A DNA stretch of 32,585 nucleotides. Origin: Candidatus Gottesmanbacteria bacterium RIFCSPLOWO2_01_FULL_42_22. GTDB lineage: Bacteria > Patescibacteriota > Microgenomatia > 2-02-FULL-39-11. The notes beneath the pieces are model-generated. The model did no database searches. It had not been told where the DNA came from and worked only from the letters and a program-made list of their open reading frames with translations. Below, in pieces: positions 1-7,367 of this stretch (positions are counted from its first letter, which is position 1; each line of letters begins with the position of its first letter). Made by a program: the position numbers and the translations under genes. Location: the NCBI GenBank assembly GCA_001779315.1, contig MFJU01000036.1, positions 1-32,585 on the forward strand, read 5' to 3'.

Positions 1-69
1 CATTTACCACAATCCATAAAAATAATTATTTTGAAAAAATATCCTATGTACTTGGAGGAAATTAATAGC
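1..69. repeat. 69-bp direct repeat, copy A
   Basis: This stretch is identical, base for base, to 1829-1897, with an offset of 1828. It begins at the window edge, so the true left end may lie further upstream. It is AT-rich and carries a GGAGG run near its right end (54-58). The two copies bracket the ATPase gene and the ATPase remnant, as expected for the ends of a duplicated or mobile unit. No terminal inverted repeat or recombinase was seen. Confidence 0.9.
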
Positions 70-212
70 TATTCCTAACAGGCCTGATTGCTTCAAAAAC
101 CGGGGTTAAGGTGACGGAAATTGACGGGGGGAGGTGGAATGTATTTTCAAAGAGTATACTGGCGGCGAATCCTGTGCTTCATGAGAAGAAACTGAGGGAG
201 ATTAAAAGCTAA
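69..212 (+). pseudogene. possible C-terminal remnant of an unknown gene
   Basis: After an in-frame TAG at 66-68, a frame stays open for 47 codons and ends at TAA 210-212. It reads like ordinary protein (for example TGVKVTEIDGGRWNVF and then VLHEKKLREIKS). There is no convincing start, and the open part begins exactly where repeat copy A ends, so the repeat may have replaced the 5' part of a gene. The family is not recognised. It overlaps the stop of the leftward ATPase gene by four bases. This could also be a chance open frame. Confidence 0.25.
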
Positions 213-1510
213 ATTGTCAGAACTTCTTCGAGAAGAGACGCCGGGACTGTTCTTATCTTTATACCTTCCAGGTTATTTTCTGCAAGTACATTTTTACTGA
301 CTATGAAAGCACGATTAAGCTTTAATTTTTGAGACAGCTTGATTATATTGGTATAATCGTGTTTTTCCAAATTGTTTTGATATTTTACTTCCAGGGGCAA
401 CAGAATATTTTCAGAGGTTAATAAGAAATCCACTTCAAAATTTCCCTTTCTAAAAAAAGAAACGTGTCCTTTTTCATGCAAATAATTGAAAACGTAGTTT
501 TCCACCTTTAAGCCGATGTCATCAGAAGATAGATTGGTTGAAACAAGATATATTTTTTTGGCAGTACGGGCGCTTTTAACCGCTTTTTTCATTTTGTTCA
601 GGCAAAATTTAATCAGATAACTTTTATTGAGATAATCAAAGTATTTGATCGTAGTTTTCAGATCAATTCCCAAATCATTCGTGATATTTTTATATTCCAT
701 TACCTGACCCGAATGAGCTTTGGTGAATTCATAAATCAGTTTAAGAATATCAATCCTTTCAATTTTGTAGAGTTTGGGCAAGTCCTGCTCAATTATTTTT
801 TCTTCAATTGAAGACAAATAGACACCGGCCTGTTCCGGAGTATAGTTGTCTTTTACCAGTTCAGGGAATTGACCAAACCTCAAATAATCTTCGAAGTATC
901 CGGTTAACACCTGCGTTTGCATTTTAAATATCTTTGTCATATCCATATTTATGAACAAGTTTTTGATTGTCAGGTATTCAGAAAAATGAAGCGGATGAAT
1001 GGTAATTTCTACAATTCTTCCAGCTAGTGATTCCAGGGATTTTTTTTTGATAAACAGGGATGAGGAACCGCTTATTATGAACTTGATATTTGGAGTTTGG
1101 TCATAATACGACTTGAGGACATCTTGCCAAAAAGGAATATACTGTATTTCATCCAAAAAAATATACACCTTTTTATCCAACATATGGACACTTTTTTTCA
1201 GAAAAAAGCTTAAATACCAATCGATAATATCCCGTAGAACTTCAGGATGATATTTTACCTGTGATTTTTCAAAAGAAAAATAAAAAATATTTTCAGTTTC
1301 GTTTTTTTCCTCAAGAAAGTATTGGATCTGTCTTAAAATAGTTGATTTACCGCTTCTTCTTACACCCGTAAAAGTTATGATCAATTTTTTATCGAGCCAA
1401 GATAATGCCTTTTTGAAATAAGGACGATGGAACCAAGATTGTTCAGGCTTATGATACGTTCTCTCTAGCCATTGAGGATTTTGTTGGTATATTTGTGTAT
1501 CTAAATTCAT
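209..1510 (-). CDS. AAA ATPase with DUF4143-type C-terminus
   Basis: A 433-residue protein. Residues 49-57 form a Walker A motif (GVRRSGKST) and residues 115-121 a Walker B (VYIFLDE) with an adjacent catalytic glutamate. The C-terminal third fits the DUF4143 domain, a PD-(D/E)xK-like fold: E337 in a VENYVFNYL helix, D361 in EVDF, then E374-V-K376 in LEVKY. These ATPases are common, often mobile, in bacteria and archaea, and their cellular role is not settled. The ATG at 1510 follows a consensus promoter by only a few bases. The gene lies between two 69-bp direct repeats and beside the remnant of a related ATPase read the other way. Family assignment is firm; function is unknown. Confidence 0.9.
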   Translation of the reverse strand: MNLDTQIYQQNPQWLERTYHKPEQSWFHRPYFKKALSWLDKKLIITFTGVRRSGKSTILRQIQYFLEEKNETENIFYFSFEKSQVKYHPEVLRDIIDWYLSFFLKKSVHMLDKKVYIFLDEIQYIPFWQDVLKSYYDQTPNIKFIISGSSSLFIKKKSLESLAGRIVEITIHPLHFSEYLTIKNLFINMDMTKIFKMQTQVLTGYFEDYLRFGQFPELVKDNYTPEQAGVYLSSIEEKIIEQDLPKLYKIERIDILKLIYEFTKAHSGQVMEYKNITNDLGIDLKTTIKYFDYLNKSYLIKFCLNKMKKAVKSARTAKKIYLVSTNLSSDDIGLKVENYVFNYLHEKGHVSFFRKGNFEVDFLLTSENILLPLEVKYQNNLEKHDYTNIIKLSQKLKLNRAFIVSKNVLAENNLEGIKIRTVPASLLEEVLTI

Positions 1511-1518
1511 ATTTTAAA

Positions 1519-1550
1519 GGTATTATAATACCGATAAAATATAATGTCAA
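1519..1550 (-). promoter_or_regulatory. consensus sigma70 promoter with palindrome over the -10
   Basis: On the minus strand, TTGACA (1550-1545) and TATAAT (1527-1522) are separated by 17 bp, a perfect match to the consensus. The -10 box is the centre of a perfect 14-bp palindrome (GGTATTATAATACC, 1519-1532), a possible operator. Transcription should begin about 5 nt before the ATPase start codon. Confidence 0.8.
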
Positions 1551-1619
1551 ATTTACCAGTTCTTCAGTCAGATTCCATTATGATGCTCTTTAGTCCACTT
1601 CAGCAAATTAAAGACATAA

Positions 1620-1799
1620 TTAATTTTTATCAAGAACTATATCCTAATTCCATTGTCTTCTTTTAAAACCAATATCAGAAAAGCTGTCTCTGAAAACAGA
1701 AAGCTCTACTTTTATGACTTAGGAGTGAGAAATGCTCTGGTAAAAGATTTTCGGGAGACAAGGCTACGACCGGATCAGGGTGGTTTAAGGGAAGGGTAG
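1620..1799 (+). pseudogene. remnant of a second DUF4143 ATPase
   Basis: Between a TAA at 1617 and a TAG at 1797 lie 59 codons. They match the most conserved part of DUF4143 proteins, including the signature KLYFYDLGVRNAL followed by an R-x-D-x-GGL stretch. No start codon and no ATPase domain are present. The remnant is on the plus strand, opposite to the intact ATPase at 209-1510, so it is not a duplicate tail of that gene in place. It ends 30 bp before repeat copy B. The interval 1511-1970 holds nothing else apart from the promoter and the repeat. Confidence 0.75.
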
Positions 1800-1828
1800 T
1801 AATAAAGATATTTTTCCTCTGCACCATG

Positions 1829-1897
1829 CATTTACCACAATCCATAAAAATAATTATTTTGAAAAAATATCCTATGTACTTGGAGGAAATTAATAGC
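1829..1897. repeat. 69-bp direct repeat, copy B
   Basis: Identical to 1-69 and in the same orientation. The sequences beyond position 1897 and beyond position 69 differ completely, so this copy marks a sharp boundary. It sits between the ATPase remnant and the stop codon of the GH10-like gene. Confidence 0.9.
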
Positions 1898-1970
1898 AAA
1901 AAATTCTTTTTGATGGAATATGTATTTAATCGGTTATGATATCGGCAATTCTTTAATTAATACGAGTAAA

Positions 1971-3434
1971 TTATTCTTTTGTCTGCCTTATTTCATTTTT
2001 AAAGTTATTTAGCATTATATATGATGGTTTTGGCGATAAGTCCCTTCTTAAAAGTCCTCCAAAGGGTATAAACCTACTGCCTATATCATGATGAACACCT
2101 TTATCCGTAAAAGTCCACCAAGTGAATGCCTTTGCTTTTGGTTTTGATGAAAAAGTAATAAGTAAATTCTTTAAATATTCTGACTGGATTTTTTCAGACC
2201 ATGGTTTATGCCATTTACCGGCAACTTCCGGATGATCAGCTGAAAAAAAACACTCCGGATCGACATCGTGTCTTGATGGAATCTCGCATTCCGTGAGATG
2301 CAAGTCTTTTCCCAACGAAACATATTCATCAAGTTGTCTGCCAATATCCAAAAATTCTCTACAGGCAAATTCTTTTCTCATTCCTGTATAAAACTGAAGA
2401 CCGACCGCCTCAAATTCTATCCCTCTTTTTTTGGCTAATCGTAAAAAGTAGACAGGAGGAACACTTGGTATATCATGAATATAGCTTTTTGAACCAAATA
2501 TATCAGAAATATTGATAATTCGATAAGCTTCGGGTTGAATTCTCTTCACTTCTTTACTGATAATGGAAAGCAATTCAAGTAATTGATTAATTGATAAGTT
2601 AAGCGCATTCGCATCAATGGTGGGAAATTCATTGGTAATATCCCAGATATGAATTCTGTTTTTATATCTCAATACAGTTTCTCGAACGTGTTGTTGTATG
2701 AAATGTTTGAGTTCCTCATAAGAAAGCAGCTTCATCCATTCTGGCAGAGCTGCCTGGTGAAACCATACGAGAGGGTGACCTTTTATGGGAATATTTTCGG
2801 AGGACAACCAGTCTACAATTTTATCGGTAAATTTCCAATCTGTTTTGTTTCTTTGGGGTCTTGTAAGGAAAAAGTAAAATGGTGCAGTAGCATAATCATA
2901 GAATGACACAAATCTTTTTTTATATGCATCACCATGTTCAATAAGACCAAAAGCTTGGCCTCCAAATTTAAAACTTTTCATTCTGCCGTTTATTATTTTC
3001 AATCTCAGTAGATACCTTGCACTCTTTAAACTTAGTATCTCCCCTAGATTCATTAATTGTGAATAATTTCTCTTTTTTTGAGCATTATAAAAATCTTTTA
3101 ACCATGTATTAGAAACAGGTATAGATTCTTTTTTTAATCTGGATATTAATCCACTTATCTCTTTGATTCTCCCGTTTATAAGAACGTCATTTAGATGATA
3201 AGTGTTTTTTTTAAGAGACAGAAGTTCAGTTCTAACCATTACTTTTCCGAAACCTTCAATTTCATAAAGCAAATTCAAGAAAAATTTATTTTCTAGGGAA
3301 TTTATAACGATATATTCATCTTCAAAAAAAATTTCACCATCGCACGGCACACCTTTTTGATCACATAGGTAATACCAGGAAGAAGAAAAATCCAGTATTT
3401 TTTCTTTCTTCTTAGTTGCGAATAATTTAACCAT
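1971..3434 (-). CDS. glycoside hydrolase family 10-like protein
   Basis: 487 residues. The region from about 150 to 480 fits a GH10 (beta-1,4-xylanase-type) TIM barrel. Visible motifs are KGHPLVWFHQAALPEWM (218-234; the family has GHTLVWHxQ), WDITNEF (264-270, acid/base E269), a QFYTG strand, LTECEIPS with nucleophile candidate E382, and a late TWWTFTD strand. Both catalytic glutamates are kept. Residues 1-150 are not recognised. There is no signal peptide, so secretion is not evident. Its ATG overlaps the upstream stop codon (TAATG), implying translational coupling with the glycosyltransferase-like gene. The substrate cannot be read from the sequence; some GH10-like proteins act on other glycans. 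Confidence 0.8.
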   Translation of the reverse strand: MVKLFATKKKEKILDFSSSWYYLCDQKGVPCDGEIFFEDEYIVINSLENKFFLNLLYEIEGFGKVMVRTELLSLKKNTYHLNDVLINGRIKEISGLISRLKKESIPVSNTWLKDFYNAQKKRNYSQLMNLGEILSLKSARYLLRLKIINGRMKSFKFGGQAFGLIEHGDAYKKRFVSFYDYATAPFYFFLTRPQRNKTDWKFTDKIVDWLSSENIPIKGHPLVWFHQAALPEWMKLLSYEELKHFIQQHVRETVLRYKNRIHIWDITNEFPTIDANALNLSINQLLELLSIISKEVKRIQPEAYRIINISDIFGSKSYIHDIPSVPPVYFLRLAKKRGIEFEAVGLQFYTGMRKEFACREFLDIGRQLDEYVSLGKDLHLTECEIPSRHDVDPECFFSADHPEVAGKWHKPWSEKIQSEYLKNLLITFSSKPKAKAFTWWTFTDKGVHHDIGSRFIPFGGLLRRDLSPKPSYIMLNNFKNEIRQTKE

Positions 3435-5806
3435 TATTGTGCTAAGTTGATGCTAACAGGTTCGGCGGGAACGGGACCAACTATATTTGGATGGAAATTT
3501 GGCATAATTGATGAAATATATTCTTTAATATCATGAGATGTGCCACCGTTCCGGATTATTAATAAGATATCAAATAATTGTTCTGCCTGCAAAATCGGTA
3601 TGCTTTTAATTGCTTCTGCCATCATTTGTTTTTGAGATAAGGTTTGAAGAATGTCATGAGTTAATTCTTGAACAGCCTGTTCTTTGGATAAAGTTGATAT
3701 ATCAAAAACAGCATCGTTTGGATCAATTCCTTTCTCCGCATATGCTGAAGCAACCATCATTAGATTCAATGCTCTTTCTGGGGCTGTTTCCATCATAACT
3801 GCCAGACGATCTACAAGTTTTTGTCGATCCGTGTCAGTGGTTGCTTCAGATAGAAGCCTACTTAATTTTGCGGAATTATCTGCAGTAATAATATCAGGTG
3901 CAAGGCAAAGCATGGGTGTTCCCGTTGAGACAGCATCATACATATTCCCCATACTGGAAGTGGTTATTGTCATATCGCCAATTCGATGCAAATTTTCAGC
4001 GTCCCGTCTCATACCGAAAATTACAATATTAGGAGGTAATTCAGCCTCATCAAGACCAGTCAGTGCTTTAATTTTTTTAAGATATTCCTCCCTTTGTCTG
4101 AAACCTGTAAAAAGAAAAAGCTTGTTTTGCATTACGTCTTGTTGTGCAGTTTCCAAAACAGTAGTGATGAGTTCATCAACGTATAAATTATCACTTGTAC
4201 CAAATTGAAACAGAATAACCGGAAATTCCATATCGTTTGCAAGCCGATCATATAGTTTCTGAGGAATATTTGGGGGATTGACAGTGGGGTCTGTTATTTT
4301 ATTAATCAATTTTTTTCTTCTACCTGCCCGGGTAGAATAACTTTCGTCAGAAGGTTCTGTTACCTTATTATATTTACTGGGAAATGCAAGAGGAATTGGT
4401 ACAATTTCAGCCTTCCCCATAGAAGTAGGAACAATGGCGTTTGCCCCGCTGGTTGAATAGAGAGCCAGTGATTGATTAGATGGATGTAGTTTTGCAGCAG
4501 CCTGGGTTTTCCAAAACATGAAACTTAAAAAATCGGGTACTTGCCGATCTATGCCTAAACTATGAAAAAGATTTCTACCATCCGCAGAAGCAGCCATTGC
4601 CCGTGCCATAATTTTGTGTAATTCCGATCCATTGCCAACACTTGGGAATCGATTTGAATTCTCAAAATGACTATACGTTTTAGTAATTACCTTTATAGGG
4701 ATACCTAACATAGCAGCTAAGGCATTGTAATACCAGACGTCTTGTTTTGTATCAGAATAAAGGACTATTCCTGACTGAGCATTTTGCAGCACATCTCTGG
4801 TAAGATGCGCATTTAAGGCAAGAAAGGCTAGCATAGTTTTGGTAGACATCGGTTCAGTTGGTTCTAATGGCAGACTCCCATCACCATACCCCGGCTCGTC
4901 ACAGTAACGAAAACCCTTTACTAGATTTGGATCCATCTCATATTTAGTTTTAAAATGTTCGACCTGTGTCATCGCTGATTTGGTAGGAGGTAAATAAGCT
5001 CTTACCTGCCTGACATCCCAACCATTATTTTTCCAAGCTTCATACAGGAGTGAAAGAATTACTTTCGTATGCCCGAGACGTTGACCTACAAGCGCGAGGA
5101 AGGGTTTTTCGTTGTTGCTAGATTGATCAACAAGATTACCAATAGCATAGGGGACCCCAACTGGAGTAAACCCAATTTCTTCATTTATGAATCCATCGTT
5201 TGACAGAGCAAATAATTGAAAATCTATAGGTAACTGTTGGACATTCAGCTTAGAAACGGCTCTTTTTGCATCTATTTGAGTTGGAATAGTTAAACCAACA
5301 CCATCATGGTCAAAGTGAATTACCCACTGGGCATCTTTTTGATCCCGGGGAGAAAACTGAGAATCAGCGTTTGTCCCTTCGCCAAACATATAATCAGGCT
5401 TTAAATCAGGGTGTGTTACAAATATAGCTACATTCCCTTCTGCAACTTTTGTTTCAGCATCCGGATTTAAGCCTAAAAGTGGAATATCGGGATATAGTCT
5501 TTGATTGGCATCGGTAATTGTCAAGGATTGCGGAATAAAAGCTTCCGTTTCTGGTTCATAGCCATATTTAATTTCTACTCTGTTTTTGCCAATTACTACT
5601 CCTTCAATAAGATTACCATTTAGGTCATGTCTAAACTCAACATGTAACGGAACCTGAGGATTTTTAGGAGTAACTTCGAGTTTCCAACCATCCGCATCCA
5701 TACCCATATTCAGGTCGTACGGTAGATCTAATGGCTGGCTTTCCGGCATCACTTTAAATTCCGGTCGCCTGACAGTCGATAAAAGTAGAGTTTCCTGAGC
5801 TGCCAT
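3434..5806 (-). CDS. large GT-B glycosyltransferase-like protein
   Basis: 790 residues. Two stretches look like the halves of a GT-B glycosyltransferase. The first, near 234-275, is KPFLALVGQRLGHTKVI followed by a helix and a strand, like the N-terminal start of GT1/GT28 enzymes. The second, near 528-640, has FPVILFQFGTSDN, an NIVIFG strand, and SSMGNMYDAVSTGTPMLCLAP (617-637), which resembles the nucleotide-sugar site of MurG/UGT proteins. Residues 1-220 form an extra beta-rich region of unknown fold. No signal peptide or membrane segment is seen. It is first in a two-gene leftward operon with the GH10-like gene, which suggests joint work on one glycan. The assignment rests on motif appearance only. 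Confidence 0.55.
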   Translation of the reverse strand: MAAQETLLLSTVRRPEFKVMPESQPLDLPYDLNMGMDADGWKLEVTPKNPQVPLHVEFRHDLNGNLIEGVVIGKNRVEIKYGYEPETEAFIPQSLTITDANQRLYPDIPLLGLNPDAETKVAEGNVAIFVTHPDLKPDYMFGEGTNADSQFSPRDQKDAQWVIHFDHDGVGLTIPTQIDAKRAVSKLNVQQLPIDFQLFALSNDGFINEEIGFTPVGVPYAIGNLVDQSSNNEKPFLALVGQRLGHTKVILSLLYEAWKNNGWDVRQVRAYLPPTKSAMTQVEHFKTKYEMDPNLVKGFRYCDEPGYGDGSLPLEPTEPMSTKTMLAFLALNAHLTRDVLQNAQSGIVLYSDTKQDVWYYNALAAMLGIPIKVITKTYSHFENSNRFPSVGNGSELHKIMARAMAASADGRNLFHSLGIDRQVPDFLSFMFWKTQAAAKLHPSNQSLALYSTSGANAIVPTSMGKAEIVPIPLAFPSKYNKVTEPSDESYSTRAGRRKKLINKITDPTVNPPNIPQKLYDRLANDMEFPVILFQFGTSDNLYVDELITTVLETAQQDVMQNKLFLFTGFRQREEYLKKIKALTGLDEAELPPNIVIFGMRRDAENLHRIGDMTITTSSMGNMYDAVSTGTPMLCLAPDIITADNSAKLSRLLSEATTDTDRQKLVDRLAVMMETAPERALNLMMVASAYAEKGIDPNDAVFDISTLSKEQAVQELTHDILQTLSQKQMMAEAIKSIPILQAEQLFDILLIIRNGGTSHDIKEYISSIMPNFHPNIVGPVPAEPVSINLAQ

Positions 5807-5823
5807 AAACTTATAATCTCAAC

Positions 5824-5853
5824 TATATATTGCTTTTGTTGTGTATAAATCAA
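5824..5853 (-). promoter_or_regulatory. promoter for the leftward glycan operon
   Basis: On the minus strand, TTGATT (5853-5848), an 18-bp spacer and TATATA (5829-5824) lie just upstream of the start at 5806. The predicted leader is about 10 nt with no Shine-Dalgarno sequence. Confidence 0.5.
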
Positions 5854-6053
5854 CCAGGGTCAAACACAACAGTTATCATACTTTATCATACAATATATAG
5901 TTTTTTTTTGCAAGAAGCCCTACATTATGTCAAGGCGTAAAATATGTAATAGAATTGAGTTTAAGGAGAAAAGATTAAACTAAGATCTTATTTTAGGATT
6001 TTTCATATTATTTTAATACCCTATAGTAAACAAGTTACAAATAATAATAAGTT

Positions 6054-6059
6054 TATAAT
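6054..6059 (+). promoter_or_regulatory. -10 box at the hexokinase-like start
   Basis: TATAAT ends five bases before the ATG at 6065, so transcription would begin at or next to the start codon. The -35 region (about 6031-6036) is poor. The rest of the 258-bp divergent gap is AT-rich with no further signal seen. Confidence 0.5.
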
Positions 6060-6064
6060 ATACT

Positions 6065-7294
6065 ATGAAAATTATGGGAATTGAAAAGCAAACCAGTATG
6101 GATGACTTTTATCCGCTTGTCAATCTGTCTGATTTACCTAAATTAGCCTTTAGCTTTAAACACGAACTGATAGCCTCACTGTCAAATCAGAAATCATCCT
6201 TGCCATGTATCCTGAATCCTATTCATAAACTTGTACCTGAAGCAGGTGTCGGTATAACAATCGCCGTCGGCGGAACCAACGGTTATGTTTCAACTTTCAG
6301 AGTAAGCAAGAATGGAGTTGTAAAATTTCTAAACCGTAGTCTATTTTCCTTACCAGCCATAATGACTAAAAAAGAACTTTTTCATTTGATCACCAAAAAT
6401 ATTCTATCTTTAACGGAAATTAATAATAAACCATATCCAATCGGCATCGGCTTTGCCTATCCGCTTAAACCATTACTTTTCAACGGTTTTATTGATGGTG
6501 AATTGATGTATATGACTAAAGGTAGGAATATTACGGATTTGATCTGTCAAAGAGTCGGCCAGGAATTCCATCGTTTTCTGATTGACGAATATGGTATTGA
6601 TACGACTGTGGCGGTAGCCAATGATGCCATCTGCTTATTATTAGGAGGGAATGGAACTGAGTTGGCCGGAGTAGTGGGCACAGGTCTTAATTTTGCCTAT
6701 TGGGAGAAACGGTCGAATATTGCCCCTTTGAAATTGGGGGACCTGCCTGGGTTCGGACAAAACGAGGTAGCTGTCAATATTGAGGCTAAAAACTTCAACA
6801 AAATCCCGAGGACGAAACTACGGGAAATTATCGATAAAAAAAGTGATGACCCGGGGTTTTCCCTGGCAGAGAAGGAAGCTGCAGGAGCGTATTTATACCA
6901 GATTTTCAATGCCGGAAAGGATAAAATTATCGGTGAGAAATTTCCAGAGCTTTTTTCGACCGATCAACTGAACGACATAATAACCGGGGCTTTCCATTTT
7001 CCTAAGCAGGTAACAGAGAAGGAGAAAGAATCTGCCTTTTTGTTTACTGAAAGAATCTTTCACAGAAGCGCCCAGATTGTGGCCATTGAGCTTTGCGGAA
7101 TCCTTATGAAGCTAGGGAAAACGCAAGGTTTGGTACCGGTGGTTATGGAGGGCGGGATTTTCTGGAAAGCCAAGAATTATCCGGCATTGGTGAATCTATA
7201 TGTGAATATGATTTTACCAGAAGTCATTCCTTCTTTTGCACGCCTTTTCGGCTCCTCACGCCGGGGGATTGCCATATTAGCTCTCGGTCATTAA
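6065..7294 (+). CDS. hexokinase-like sugar kinase
   Basis: 409 residues with the ASKHA actin-like ATPase layout of hexokinases. The phosphate-1 loop is AVGGTNGYVSTF (67-78), the catalytic loop VANDAICLLLGG (184-195, base candidate D187), and the phosphate-2 region GVVGTGLNFAYWE (202-214). A downstream NIEAKNF stretch aligns with the family's INMEWGAF, and EAAGAYLYQIF with EKMISGMYLGEI. The aspartate that usually begins phosphate-1 (DLGGT) is alanine here, and the glycine-rich WGAF substrate loop is degraded, so activity or substrate may differ. It is divergent from the glycan operon and separated from the next gene by a short gap. Expected role: ATP-dependent phosphorylation of a hexose in the cytoplasm. 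Confidence 0.7.
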   Translation: MKIMGIEKQTSMDDFYPLVNLSDLPKLAFSFKHELIASLSNQKSSLPCILNPIHKLVPEAGVGITIAVGGTNGYVSTFRVSKNGVVKFLNRSLFSLPAIMTKKELFHLITKNILSLTEINNKPYPIGIGFAYPLKPLLFNGFIDGELMYMTKGRNITDLICQRVGQEFHRFLIDEYGIDTTVAVANDAICLLLGGNGTELAGVVGTGLNFAYWEKRSNIAPLKLGDLPGFGQNEVAVNIEAKNFNKIPRTKLREIIDKKSDDPGFSLAEKEAAGAYLYQIFNAGKDKIIGEKFPELFSTDQLNDIITGAFHFPKQVTEKEKESAFLFTERIFHRSAQIVAIELCGILMKLGKTQGLVPVVMEGGIFWKAKNYPALVNLYVNMILPEVIPSFARLFGSSRRGIAILALGH

Positions 7295-7309
7295 TACTCC
7301 AATTTTATC

Positions 7310-7339
7310 TTGACACAGTTTCACCCAATACTTTAGTTA
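7310..7339 (+). promoter_or_regulatory. possible promoter of the 1296-residue gene
   Basis: A perfect TTGACA (7310-7315) is followed at 18 bp by TAGTTA (7334-7339). A second -10-like TAAAAT lies at 7354-7359, eight bases before the ATG. Either could be used. Confidence 0.4.
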
Positions 7340-7367
7340 TATTAAACTAGATGTAAAATAAGAGAAT

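Noticed and set aside
1675-1899. 74-residue leftward open frame over repeat copy B
   Set aside because: It is antisense to the recognisable ATPase remnant and runs through the repeat; no protein family is visible.
3684-4208. 174-residue rightward open frame
   Set aside because: It is entirely antisense to the glycosyltransferase-like gene, has no domain and shows composition expected of a shadow frame.
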